NCBI GenBank assembly: GCA_003105035.1
Contig: PQAL01000033.1
Span: 141,613 to 205,612 of the forward strand
DNA: 64,000 bases
Direction of reading: 5' to 3'
DNA from: Anaerolineales bacterium
GTDB lineage: Bacteria > Chloroflexota > Anaerolineae > Anaerolineales > UBA4823
Part shown: positions 52,862 to 60,183 of the stretch, piece after piece
How positions within the stretch are numbered: position 1 is the stretch's first letter
Layout of the letters: every line of letters begins with the position of its first letter
The notes under the pieces: model-generated
Seen by the model: the letters and a program-made list of their open reading frames with translations, nothing else
The model's database searches: none
Told to the model about the DNA's origin: nothing
Made by a program: the position numbers and the translations under genes

Positions 52862-53578
52862 ATGGCAGCAGACAGCGAACGTGTCGTATTAATCACGGGA
52901 GCCACGGGCGGGTTAGGCCGGGTGGTTGCCCAACGTTTTGCGCAGGCAGGTTATCAGCTTGCCCTGGTCGGTAGCCAGGCTGGTAGGCTAGCCGAGCTGG
53001 CTGGTGAGCTCACTGTGCCCGTTGAACGGGTGCTGACCTTTGCAGGCGATCTCACCCAACCCGATACAGCCGGCAATCTTCGCCAGGCAGTTTTAGACAA
53101 GTTCAACCGCGTGGATATCTTGCTGCACTTTGTGGGCGGATGGATCGGTGGAAAGGGATTCGACCAGGTGACGAGCGATGACCTCGCCACGATGCTTTCC
53201 CAGCACGTCTGGACGACATTCTACCTGGCCAAGGCATTCATCCTAGATATGCGCGATCAGGGTTGGGGCAGGCTGATTGTGATCTCGTCGCCCGTTGTGG
53301 GAGCTCCCCCAGCCAGGAACCTGCCTTACACACTGGGAAAATCAGGCCAGGAGGCTTTGGTGCTCACGTTGGCTGAAGAGCTGAAATCCAGCGGGGTGAC
53401 TGCCAACATCCTGCGGGTGCGCACGATCGACACCCAGCAAGAGCGTGATGCCTCGCCATCAGTTAAGAATTCGTTTTGGACGACACCTGAAGAGATCGCA
53501 TCGGCGATCGAGTACCTGTGCTCCGAAGATGGGGCAGTGGTGAATGGGGCGCGCCTCCCCCTGTATGGCAGCCCGTGA
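52862..53578 (+). CDS. Short-chain dehydrogenase/reductase
   Basis: A 238-aa classical SDR. The NAD(P) motif is VLITGATGGLGRVVA near residue 12, the catalytic Ser is in VISSPVVG near 144 and the YxxxK motif is in LPYTLGKSG near 157. It lies 10 bp after ribA, so probably the end of the same transcript; a reaction on a flavin precursor is possible but unproven. The ATG at 52862 has GGGGTGG upstream; the GTG at 52856 is part of that site. Confidence 0.92.
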   Translation: MAADSERVVLITGATGGLGRVVAQRFAQAGYQLALVGSQAGRLAELAGELTVPVERVLTFAGDLTQPDTAGNLRQAVLDKFNRVDILLHFVGGWIGGKGFDQVTSDDLATMLSQHVWTTFYLAKAFILDMRDQGWGRLIVISSPVVGAPPARNLPYTLGKSGQEALVLTLAEELKSSGVTANILRVRTIDTQQERDASPSVKNSFWTTPEEIASAIEYLCSEDGAVVNGARLPLYGSP

Positions 53579-53653
53579 GTCCGAAAACACATCACGTAGA
53601 TTGGTGTCCATCAGCTGAATGTCTATCCAGGATAAGCTCTTCCGACGAAGATC

Positions 53654-56080
53654 TCATTGCCCACGGGCATACAGCCGGGAATAGATGCTGAACACCTCGT
53701 AAATACCCATCAGGTATTGGCGTGTCTCATCATAGCGGATGATTTCCACAAACAGGTCGGGGTCACCCTTGGCGAGTGCCTGCCAGGCGGCAGCATTTCC
53801 CGGGCCACCATTGTACGCTGCCAGGGCAGCATACAGGTCACCACCCAGGTTGTCGCGCTGGTCAGCCAGGTAATCCTGACCCAGTGTCAGGTTTACTTTC
53901 GGCCGCAGCAGGTCGGATTGGGTGAAATCTGCCGGCCAACCCAGGCGAGAGACGATGTTTTCACCTGTAGCAGGCATGATCTGCATCAACCCATATGCCC
54001 CGGCGCTGGATTGAATGGACGGGTCAAACAGGCTTTCCTGCCTGATGGTGGACCAGACGAACAATGGATCGAAGCTGTAAGCTTGCGCGATCGGAGCCAC
54101 CAGGTCGGGGTAATAGGCACCGAAGCGTATATGGCTGAATAACACGGGGGCAGTTAGCGTGCCGGCGTCATCCAAGCCTGCCAGGTCCAGCACCTGCCTG
54201 GCCGCGAGGATAGCCTGGCGGTACATCCCCAAATCGGATAGATACACAGCCAAACGGTAGGAGGTGAGGGGATTCCCGACAGCTTCATCGCGCAAGTTGT
54301 TAAACTCAGCTTCAGCGTGGTCGTACAGGCCCAACCGCCAGAATTCCTGCCCGCGAATGAAGCGCGGGTCGCTGGCCAGTGGACCGGGGACCGAAAAATC
54401 GGCGCTGGCAGGAAATTGAAAGGTGTTCTGCATCCACTGCTCCGCCTGGCGGAGCTCAGATTCACGGTCAAGTCCAAGGTCAATAGTAGCAGGGGGAGTG
54501 AATGGGAGGCGATCGTTCGCCAGGTCGCGAGCACGTTCGGAATAGTAGCCGGTGGGGTCGATGGAAGCGGCCTGCTGCCAGGTGCTCTTCGCAGTGTCGC
54601 TATCACCCTGGGCCGCCTGGGTTTTTCCAAGCCAGAAGTATGCTCCCGCTCGTTGGGCAGGGCTGGTAGCCAGCGTTTGCGCCTGCCAGAAAATCGTTTG
54701 AGCTGAAGGATAATCTCCGAGGCGGTAATAACACATGCCTGCCAGGAATGCGGCTCGATAAACGTAGTCGGAATTGGGGTATTCGGTGGCGATGCGTTGC
54801 CAGATCTGGGCTGCATCTGCCAGGCGGTCATCCCGTTCGGCTACCCGTCCGGCATCGAATAAAAATTCGGCCGCACGTGGGTGGGATGGCGCGGCTGCGA
54901 CAACATCGAGCAAGGTTTTCTCTGCTGCAGCATAATCCTCCTGGTATGCCCACTGGGTGTAGGCTTTATCCTCCCAGGCAGAATCCCATACCGGGCTGGT
55001 TGCATCGCCCTGGATGACTGCATCCCAGCTGGATAGGGCGCCTTCCAGGTCCTCCTGGTCGCGCAGGATCAAGCCCTGGTAATATTGGGCAGTCGAAGAA
55101 TCCGAGGGATTGAGGGCAATATATCGGTCAAACGCGGAGAGCGCGACGCCGTACTGCCCGGCATTGAAATCCACGATACCGCGTTGGAGCTCACTGACCG
55201 GGTAACCCGAATTAACCAGCTCTACCAATGCAAGGTAGGCGTAATACGTCTGGGGGTAATTGATGACGGCATCCACGTAAGCTGTCGTCGCCTGGTCAGT
55301 CTGACCTTGCGCGGTATACATTTGACCACGGGCATAATCGATCTGGGCTTTGATATCCTGAGAGGTGGTGCGATTGAAAACATCATCATAAACCACACCT
55401 GCGGTGGCATAGTCTCCCAAGATTGAATATGTCTGGGCCAGCTTAAGCTCAAGGTCAAAATTTGTGGCTAGCCTTGGAGATTGGGTAGCTGAGATGTATG
55501 CAGCCAGTGCGGAGCTGTAATCGCCCCCGGCGGTGTAGGCATCTCCGCGCCGCTCATTCATGAATGCATCCAGGATGCCGGGACGGATGGCAAGATAACT
55601 TGCAAAGGCTTCAGCGGCTTCTGAAAAGCGGTCAAGCTGTATGAAGGTTTCACCCAGGTAATACCAGGCATCAGCAGCCTGAGAGTAGCCCGGGTAGTTG
55701 TCAGTCACCTGCCGGAATGCACTCAGCGCATTGGGAAAGTCATTCCTCAAAAGGTATATTCGCCCCTGACCGAGCATTCCGGCTGCCTGGATGGCCGGGT
55801 CAGCCGTAGTGGCTAAGGCGCTGGTATATTCTGCTAAGGCGGTGTCGTAATCACCATTGAATAAAGCCTGGTCCGCACTGGCAACATATGCTTCCGGGAC
55901 TGGGGTGGGCGTAAAAGTCGGGTTGGGGGAGGCAGTTGGGACGCTTGTGGGTTGCAAGGTCGCTGAGGACAGCACCACTGGTGCTGAGGAGCTGGGAACG
56001 CCAGTTGGGTTCTTGATAGCTACCGAACAAGCCTGAGTCGCGATCATAATCACCGATAATAAAATTTGGAACTTCTTCAT
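53654..56080 (-). CDS. TPR-rich lytic murein transglycosylase (Slt-like lipoprotein)
   Basis: An 808-aa exported protein. Signal MKKFQILLSVIMIATQACS ends in a possible lipobox, followed by a Ser/Thr/Pro linker (TLQPTSVPTASPNPT). Residues about 60-600 consist of TPR-like helical repeats. The C-terminal SLT domain has the catalytic Glu in WSTIRQESLFDPS near 680, then SSAGAYGLMQIMPAT and AAYNGGPGNA. It cleaves peptidoglycan glycan chains to form anhydro-muropeptides; the TPR part resembles the ring of Slt70. The start at 56080 is supported by an excellent promoter exactly seven bases upstream; the longer reading begins at the TTG of its -35 box. Confidence 0.9.
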   Translation of the reverse strand: MKKFQILLSVIMIATQACSVAIKNPTGVPSSSAPVVLSSATLQPTSVPTASPNPTFTPTPVPEAYVASADQALFNGDYDTALAEYTSALATTADPAIQAAGMLGQGRIYLLRNDFPNALSAFRQVTDNYPGYSQAADAWYYLGETFIQLDRFSEAAEAFASYLAIRPGILDAFMNERRGDAYTAGGDYSSALAAYISATQSPRLATNFDLELKLAQTYSILGDYATAGVVYDDVFNRTTSQDIKAQIDYARGQMYTAQGQTDQATTAYVDAVINYPQTYYAYLALVELVNSGYPVSELQRGIVDFNAGQYGVALSAFDRYIALNPSDSSTAQYYQGLILRDQEDLEGALSSWDAVIQGDATSPVWDSAWEDKAYTQWAYQEDYAAAEKTLLDVVAAAPSHPRAAEFLFDAGRVAERDDRLADAAQIWQRIATEYPNSDYVYRAAFLAGMCYYRLGDYPSAQTIFWQAQTLATSPAQRAGAYFWLGKTQAAQGDSDTAKSTWQQAASIDPTGYYSERARDLANDRLPFTPPATIDLGLDRESELRQAEQWMQNTFQFPASADFSVPGPLASDPRFIRGQEFWRLGLYDHAEAEFNNLRDEAVGNPLTSYRLAVYLSDLGMYRQAILAARQVLDLAGLDDAGTLTAPVLFSHIRFGAYYPDLVAPIAQAYSFDPLFVWSTIRQESLFDPSIQSSAGAYGLMQIMPATGENIVSRLGWPADFTQSDLLRPKVNLTLGQDYLADQRDNLGGDLYAALAAYNGGPGNAAAWQALAKGDPDLFVEIIRYDETRQYLMGIYEVFSIYSRLYARGQ

Positions 56081-56087
56081 GCAAGCG

Positions 56088-56116
56088 ACTATACCCGGGA
56101 GAGGGAGTGGTGTCAA
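56088..56116 (-). promoter_or_regulatory. Consensus promoter giving a leaderless transglycosylase mRNA
   Basis: On the minus strand TTGACA (56116-56111) and TATAGT (56093-56088) are exactly 17 bp apart. Seven bases separate the -10 box from the ATG at 56080, so the usual start of transcription falls on or beside that A. No ribosome site can fit; the message should be leaderless. Confidence 0.75.
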
Positions 56117-56182
56117 GGAGCGAGGATGCTTACGTATATCCCGACAGAATCAGCCCACAGTAGTGTGAGATCTGGATGGATG

Positions 56183-56211
56183 TTTACAGGAGTTAACTCG
56201 TCTTGTATAAT
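56183..56211 (+). promoter_or_regulatory. Promoter of the SH3-like protein gene
   Basis: TTTACA at 56183-56188 and TATAAT at 56206-56211 are 17 bp apart on the plus strand. Transcription would begin near 56218, about 30 nt before the ATG at 56248. It is back-to-back with the transglycosylase promoter. Confidence 0.75.
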
Positions 56212-56247
56212 GACAGACCGACGCATCATTTTGCAGGAGCCATATAT

Positions 56248-56847
56248 ATGAAAGCCAGGATTCTTGACCCGCAGGTAAAAGCATACAGCAGCATGGATGA
56301 GAAAGCGTTATCCATCGCATACCTGAAAGAAGGTGATGAGATTAATTTTGGCTCACCGAAGAAAAAAGCCGGCAAGCTGTGGGTGCCGATTGTTTTATCC
56401 AGTGGGCAGCAGGCGTATATCTCCGGGGATACGCGCCTCTTTGTCATCCGTGAAGCTGCCTTGATGCAGGCGAAGGTGGATGTTTTCACGGAACCATCTG
56501 CTGAGTCGACCATCAAATATCAGCTCAGCCGCAATGCTAAATTTTCCATTCAGCGGGTGATCAAAGGTGGAAGCCAGGATTGGGTGCGCATCAAGGATAC
56601 CAACGGGAATGAAGGTTACGTCTTTGGCGATACGCGCATCCGGCTGTTCCAACAGAAAACCAAGGCGATGGGTAAGAAGAATATCTTGACGGGTGTTATG
56701 TGGCTGTTGATTGGGGTGGTGATCAGTTTTTCCAAAATTACCGTAACGAGCGGGGGTAGTTTTACCGTGCTTGGCTATGGGGCGCTCCTATTCGGCGCAG
56801 TGATGCTGATCTACGGCCTGGTGCAGTTCTTTACTTCAACAACTTAA
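56248..56847 (+). CDS. SH3b-like domain protein with two C-terminal membrane helices
   Basis: A 199-aa protein. Residues 1-65 and 70-135 look like two SH3b-type beta domains (KAYSSMDEKALSIAYLKEGD, LWVPIVLSSGQQAYIS; VDVFTEPSAESTIKYQLS, WVRIKDTNGNEGYVFGDTR), with the second much like classic bacterial SH3 domains. Two helices at about 150-170 and 177-197 anchor the C-terminus. No N-terminal signal peptide is present, so the SH3 part may be cytosolic. CAGGAG lies eight bases upstream. It is divergent from a peptidoglycan-cleaving enzyme gene, which fits a cell wall link, but that is only inference. Confidence 0.75.
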   Translation: MKARILDPQVKAYSSMDEKALSIAYLKEGDEINFGSPKKKAGKLWVPIVLSSGQQAYISGDTRLFVIREAALMQAKVDVFTEPSAESTIKYQLSRNAKFSIQRVIKGGSQDWVRIKDTNGNEGYVFGDTRIRLFQQKTKAMGKKNILTGVMWLLIGVVISFSKITVTSGGSFTVLGYGALLFGAVMLIYGLVQFFTSTT

Positions 56848-56870
56848 TAAAGGGCAGTGGGGTAATCGCA

Positions 56871-57311
56871 ATGATGTCAGGAGATCGTGACATATTCGAA
56901 CCCACACTGACGAGGTGCGGATACCGCTGTGATCTATGCCTGGCATACAGGCGAAATGTCGAAATACATCCGTTCAACCAGCAATTACTAAGCGATGGAT
57001 GGTACCAGTACTTCGGTTTCAGGATCGAGCCGGAAAAGATCATCTGCGATGGCTGTATGGCGAATGGCCCAATCTTAATCGATCGAACATGCCCAGTGCG
57101 TCCGTGTGTCATCGCCAGAGGCATTGAGAATTGTTCGGCATGTGCGAATTTCGCCTGCGAAAAGCTGCAGGAGCGGATTGTCGAGTATGATGAGGTATAC
57201 ACCAGAATCGGTGGCAAGATCCCGGATGACGATTACCTCAATTTCATTCAGCCCTATGAAAATCGGCGCAGGTTGGAGCATTATCTGAAAACCGGAGAAG
57301 TCATCCGATGA
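56871..57311 (+). CDS. DUF3795 cysteine-rich protein
   Basis: A 146-aa protein with about nine cysteines in pairs: RCGYRCDLCLAYR, ICDGCMANG, RTCPVRPCVI and NCSACANFACEKL. This pattern matches DUF3795, expected to bind metal ions or an iron-sulfur cluster. The function is unknown. It lies 23 bp after the SH3-like gene and may share its transcript. The start could be either of the two adjacent ATG codons. Confidence 0.85.
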   Translation: MMSGDRDIFEPTLTRCGYRCDLCLAYRRNVEIHPFNQQLLSDGWYQYFGFRIEPEKIICDGCMANGPILIDRTCPVRPCVIARGIENCSACANFACEKLQERIVEYDEVYTRIGGKIPDDDYLNFIQPYENRRRLEHYLKTGEVIR

Positions 57312-57415
57312 GGTGAGCATCTCCCATAGATTGGGCGATGTGGATGCATACCATATTTGAATCGATGGACTCTCACGAATATTTTATAGGTTCATCCTAG
57401 ACATACTGGCAGGCA

Positions 57416-57976
57416 ATGATGGAGCTGATCACACCCCGACTATTGATAAGAGAATTCACGGAGTTAGATTTTCCTGCCTTGCGTGAGATCGACTCCCAAC
57501 CCGAAATGCATACCTACGAGAGGGAGCTGCCTGATGAGCAAGCTACACGGCTGTCTTTGCAAGAATTCATCCGGGAGCAACAAGAGCTGCCCCGCACCTG
57601 CTGCCGTCTGGCGATCACCATTCCACCCGAGGATACTGTCAGGGGCATCATCAAGCTCTCCAGGCAGTGGGCAACCATCCGCGAATGGGAAGTAGGTTGG
57701 GCAGTCCACCCGGATGATTGGGGGAAAGGAATTGCAACCGAAGCAGCCTGGAATCTGATTGACTGGGGATTCAGGGAGTTGCAGATCCACCGCATCGTTG
57801 CATTCTGCCATGTGGAAAATAATGCATCGATAAGGGTGATGGAGAAGCTAGGCATGCACCGTGACGGCCGGCTGCGGGAGACGCGTTGGTTGGATGGGAA
57901 GTGGAACGATGAGCTCCTGTATGCCATCCTGGATAGGGAGTGGGAAGCGGAACAGAAACCCCGCCAGGCTGGTTGA
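57416..57976 (+). CDS. GNAT acetyltransferase, RimJ/RimL-like
   Basis: A 186-aa acetyltransferase. It opens with ITPRLLIREFTELDFPALRE, has the acetyl-CoA motif VGWAVHPDDWGKGIATEAAW and HRIVAFCHVENNASIRVMEKLGM, then RDGRLRETRWLDGKWNDELLY. This order is typical of RimJ/RimL-type enzymes that acetylate protein N-termini or antibiotics and other amines. Target unknown. It ends 61 bp before tRNA-Val. Confidence 0.92.
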   Translation: MMELITPRLLIREFTELDFPALREIDSQPEMHTYERELPDEQATRLSLQEFIREQQELPRTCCRLAITIPPEDTVRGIIKLSRQWATIREWEVGWAVHPDDWGKGIATEAAWNLIDWGFRELQIHRIVAFCHVENNASIRVMEKLGMHRDGRLRETRWLDGKWNDELLYAILDREWEAEQKPRQAG

Positions 57977-58037
57977 TGCGTGAATTTCTCCTTGATTCAT
58001 GACCAGCAAGCGATTATAATGTGGGCCTATTCAGTTC

Positions 58038-58112
58038 GGGCGCGTAGCTCAGTTGGTCAGAGCGCACGGTTCACATCCGTGAGGTTCGGAGGTTCGAGCC
58101 CTCTCGCGCCCA
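58038..58112 (+). tRNA. tRNA-Val (anticodon CAC)
   Basis: A full cloverleaf: acceptor GGGCGCG with CGCGCCC, D stem GCTC/GAGC, anticodon stem CACGG/CCGTG around the loop TTCACAT, and T stem GGAGG/CCTCT around TTCGAGC with one G-U pair. The anticodon is CAC, for valine. The discriminator is A and CCA is not encoded. The variable loop appears to be six bases, one more than usual for this tRNA. The 3' part is repeated 74 bp downstream. Confidence 0.95.
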
Positions 58113-58158
58113 CAGAAAAACGATCATATCCGTGTCCCCACAGGGGGGATGATCAGGT

Positions 58159-58188
58159 TTCGGAGGTTCGAGCCCTCTCGCGCCCACA
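58159..58188 (+). repeat. Duplicated 3' end of tRNA-Val
   Basis: The 30 bases at 58085-58114 (T arm, acceptor 3' strand and three bases after) recur exactly at 58159-58188. Between the copies, CATATCCGTG resembles the anticodon arm CACATCCGTG. It is either an attachment-site scar from an excised element or the remnant of a tandem tRNA. Confidence 0.8.
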
Positions 58189-58230
58189 AGCAATCTTTGA
58201 ATGCAATATCAGCTACCAGGTAATAAGCCA

Positions 58231-58260
58231 AGGACTGCCAGATGCTTAATCGGCAGTCCT
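58231..58260 (+). terminator. Terminator-like hairpin after tRNA-Val
   Basis: A 9-bp stem (AGGACTGCC with GGCAGTCCT, 58231-58239 and 58252-58260) with a 12-nt loop, followed by an A/T-rich sequence. It probably ends tRNA transcription. Confidence 0.7.
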
Positions 58261-58465
58261 AAATATTTAAAGGCTTAGAGTGATAAAGTTCATCAAAGAA
58301 CTGTCCAGAATGGTGAAGCAGCTCTTTTTAATCAATGTGTAAGGGCGTACTCCGCACGCAGCAAGATTATGTTTACAATTAGGAGGAGTCAATCTGCCCT
58401 TGCAAATCCCTTTTCGGTGTTCAAGTATAGGCTTCAGGCAGCCTTAATCACCTTTCCGATAACAT

Positions 58466-59029
58466 CTAATTCTTATTATGTCTCAGCGCTTCCAGGGCCC
58501 GTTCTGCTGCCCAAGGAACCGTCACCATCGGTTCAAGGTCTTCCAGCGCCTGGTAGACTCTTTCCTCGGTGGAAGTCAAATTGCCACTATCCTTAAGCAC
58601 ATGCAGGATATGGTGAGCGCTCTGTCGCAACCAGGTTGAATCGGCATCTCGCATCAGTGCTTCCAGGAGGGCAGGGATTGCTTGACGTCGAAAACCCAGC
58701 AACGCATTAGAAGCCGCCCAACGTACACCTGCATGCTCGTTCTTTAGCTGTTCAACGAGGGCGGGTATGGTATTGGTGTTCTGGATTCCCTCGAAAACCT
58801 TGATGATTTCCCAGCGCAGCTGGGTATCAGCAGTGGTTAATGTGTTTAGAAGCTCAGGGATTGCGAATGCTCCGATACAAGTCAGGATCTCGCGGGCTTG
58901 TAAACGATCAGAGTCGTTCGGGACTCTCAGCTGGGTAATCAAAGTGCCGACATTTGCTCGGGGTAGTTCTTCCATGCAATCGGCAGTGCGGTTTATCCTA
59001 CTGACAATTGAATTATTCATAGTAACCAT
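58466..59029 (-). CDS. HEAT-repeat protein
   Basis: A 187-aa helical protein with about four HEAT-like repeats: DRLQAREILTCIGAFAIPEL, TQLRWEIIKVFEGIQNTNTI, AGVRWAASNALLGFRRQAIPAL and STWLRQSAHHILHVLKDSG. Each has the paired helices and the conserved Arg/Ala and Ile-Pro-Leu positions. HEAT proteins act as binding scaffolds; no partner can be named. The start could be 59029 or the ATG three codons later; GAGGA lies upstream of both. It stands alone. Confidence 0.8.
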   Translation of the reverse strand: MVTMNNSIVSRINRTADCMEELPRANVGTLITQLRVPNDSDRLQAREILTCIGAFAIPELLNTLTTADTQLRWEIIKVFEGIQNTNTIPALVEQLKNEHAGVRWAASNALLGFRRQAIPALLEALMRDADSTWLRQSAHHILHVLKDSGNLTSTEERVYQALEDLEPMVTVPWAAERALEALRHNKN

Positions 59030-59442
59030 TTCCTCACGGAGAACTTTTCAATATTATTCTCCGATATTTATGATGATTAATATACTAATTTAGATACATA
59101 TTATCCTATATATTAATACAGTATAGGTCGATTGTCAACTTATGCCCGTATTAAGCCTGCTACGGTGAAGCAGCAACGCAGGAATAGGGTCAATTAATCT
59201 TTATTCAGTTTTATCGGGCAGCAGCCCTCGTGAAGATATTATTGATGAAACAAGACCAGCTAAAGCGCATCAGGCGATTGAACGCCTCGAGCGGCAACGA
59301 AGCGGTGAATCCTTGTCCGGGCTCCTTGTATTCTTCTAGCTGTTGTGTTTGCCCTGGGAAACGAAAGGGAAAACCATTTGCAGGCTGGGATTCGATACCC
59401 AGAGGGGGGCGCCTAACCTGGTAATACAGATCCGTGGCGCAT
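59030..59442. other. Non-coding gap
   Basis: About 413 bp without a convincing gene. The left part is A/T-rich and should contain the HEAT gene promoter. The right part (59230-59440) is GC-rich and open for 64 codons on the plus strand, but it has no ribosome site and no recognisable protein; it could be a gene remnant. Confidence 0.45.
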
Positions 59443-60021
59443 TTATTTTAATTTCAAGGGATAGAACACACCGATCTGAGAGGTGGTAGGCATCGGGAAA
59501 ATTCCTTCCTGGGTCGAATTGATATCCTGTACCGACAGAAAGGCACGTGGGTGAGTTTCGTGGATGATGGATAGGACATATTTAAGGTTCCTGCGACGGA
59601 CGATGGTATAGATCAATGTGACCGCTCCATTCGCTCCTGTCCCTTCCACAGAGGTCACCCCATAGCCGGCGGTGCGCAAATGGTCGATCAGCTGGGCAGC
59701 ATGCTCCTGCACAATGGTCAGCACCACCTGGGTGCCAATTGCAAGGCGCGATTCGATATACATCCCCACGTAGTTACCAGCCGCAAAACCAGCCGCGTAT
59801 GCTAAATAAGCTAGGATATTGTTGGCATGACTGACAATTTGAGAAACGATGGTGATCCAGATGAAAACCTCGAAAAAACCCAATATGGGTGCAACGTTTT
59901 TTTTGCCCCGTGAAATAAAGATGATCCGTAGTGTACCCAGGGTCACATCCATCACCCGGGCAAAAAACACCATCAGGGGAATGACTAGATACACATAGTA
60001 GTTGCTATCGATAAAACTCAT
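59443..60021 (-). CDS. UPF0316 (DUF5698/DUF2179) membrane protein
   Basis: A 192-aa protein. Three helices (about residues 8-28, 42-62, 68-90) include MVFFARVMDVTLGTLRIIFISRG, typical of UPF0316/YebE. The C-terminal cytosolic DUF2179 part has VTSVEGTGANGAVTLIYTIVRRR and the end of a ligand-binding-like domain. Function unknown; DUF2179-like domains elsewhere are thought to sense small molecules. The ATG at 60021 follows AGGAGG by seven bases; the GTG at 60036 is part of that site. Confidence 0.88.
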   Translation of the reverse strand: MSFIDSNYYVYLVIPLMVFFARVMDVTLGTLRIIFISRGKKNVAPILGFFEVFIWITIVSQIVSHANNILAYLAYAAGFAAGNYVGMYIESRLAIGTQVVLTIVQEHAAQLIDHLRTAGYGVTSVEGTGANGAVTLIYTIVRRRNLKYVLSIIHETHPRAFLSVQDINSTQEGIFPMPTTSQIGVFYPLKLK

Positions 60022-60183
60022 TGCAGACCTCCTCACTCATACCAACAAAGTTGGGCACACCAGGGTTCAGATGTTGCTTGCACATACATATGTTCTGATA
60101 TAGTGAAAACCTACGATTGATTGTCGAGTTATACTTGAAAACATGAAGATATCCGCCGCGTAATGATACTCAATTAACCAGAG

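Noticed and set aside
56081-56116. N-terminal extension of the transglycosylase to 56116
   Set aside because: The extension begins with the TTG of a perfect TTGACA box and contains the whole promoter.
57980-58249. 89-codon plus-strand ORF
   Set aside because: It runs through tRNA-Val and its duplicate; it is not a protein gene.
59230-59424. 64-codon plus-strand ORF with several cysteines
   Set aside because: No ribosome site, no family match from memory and only moderate length; kept as an unexplained gap.
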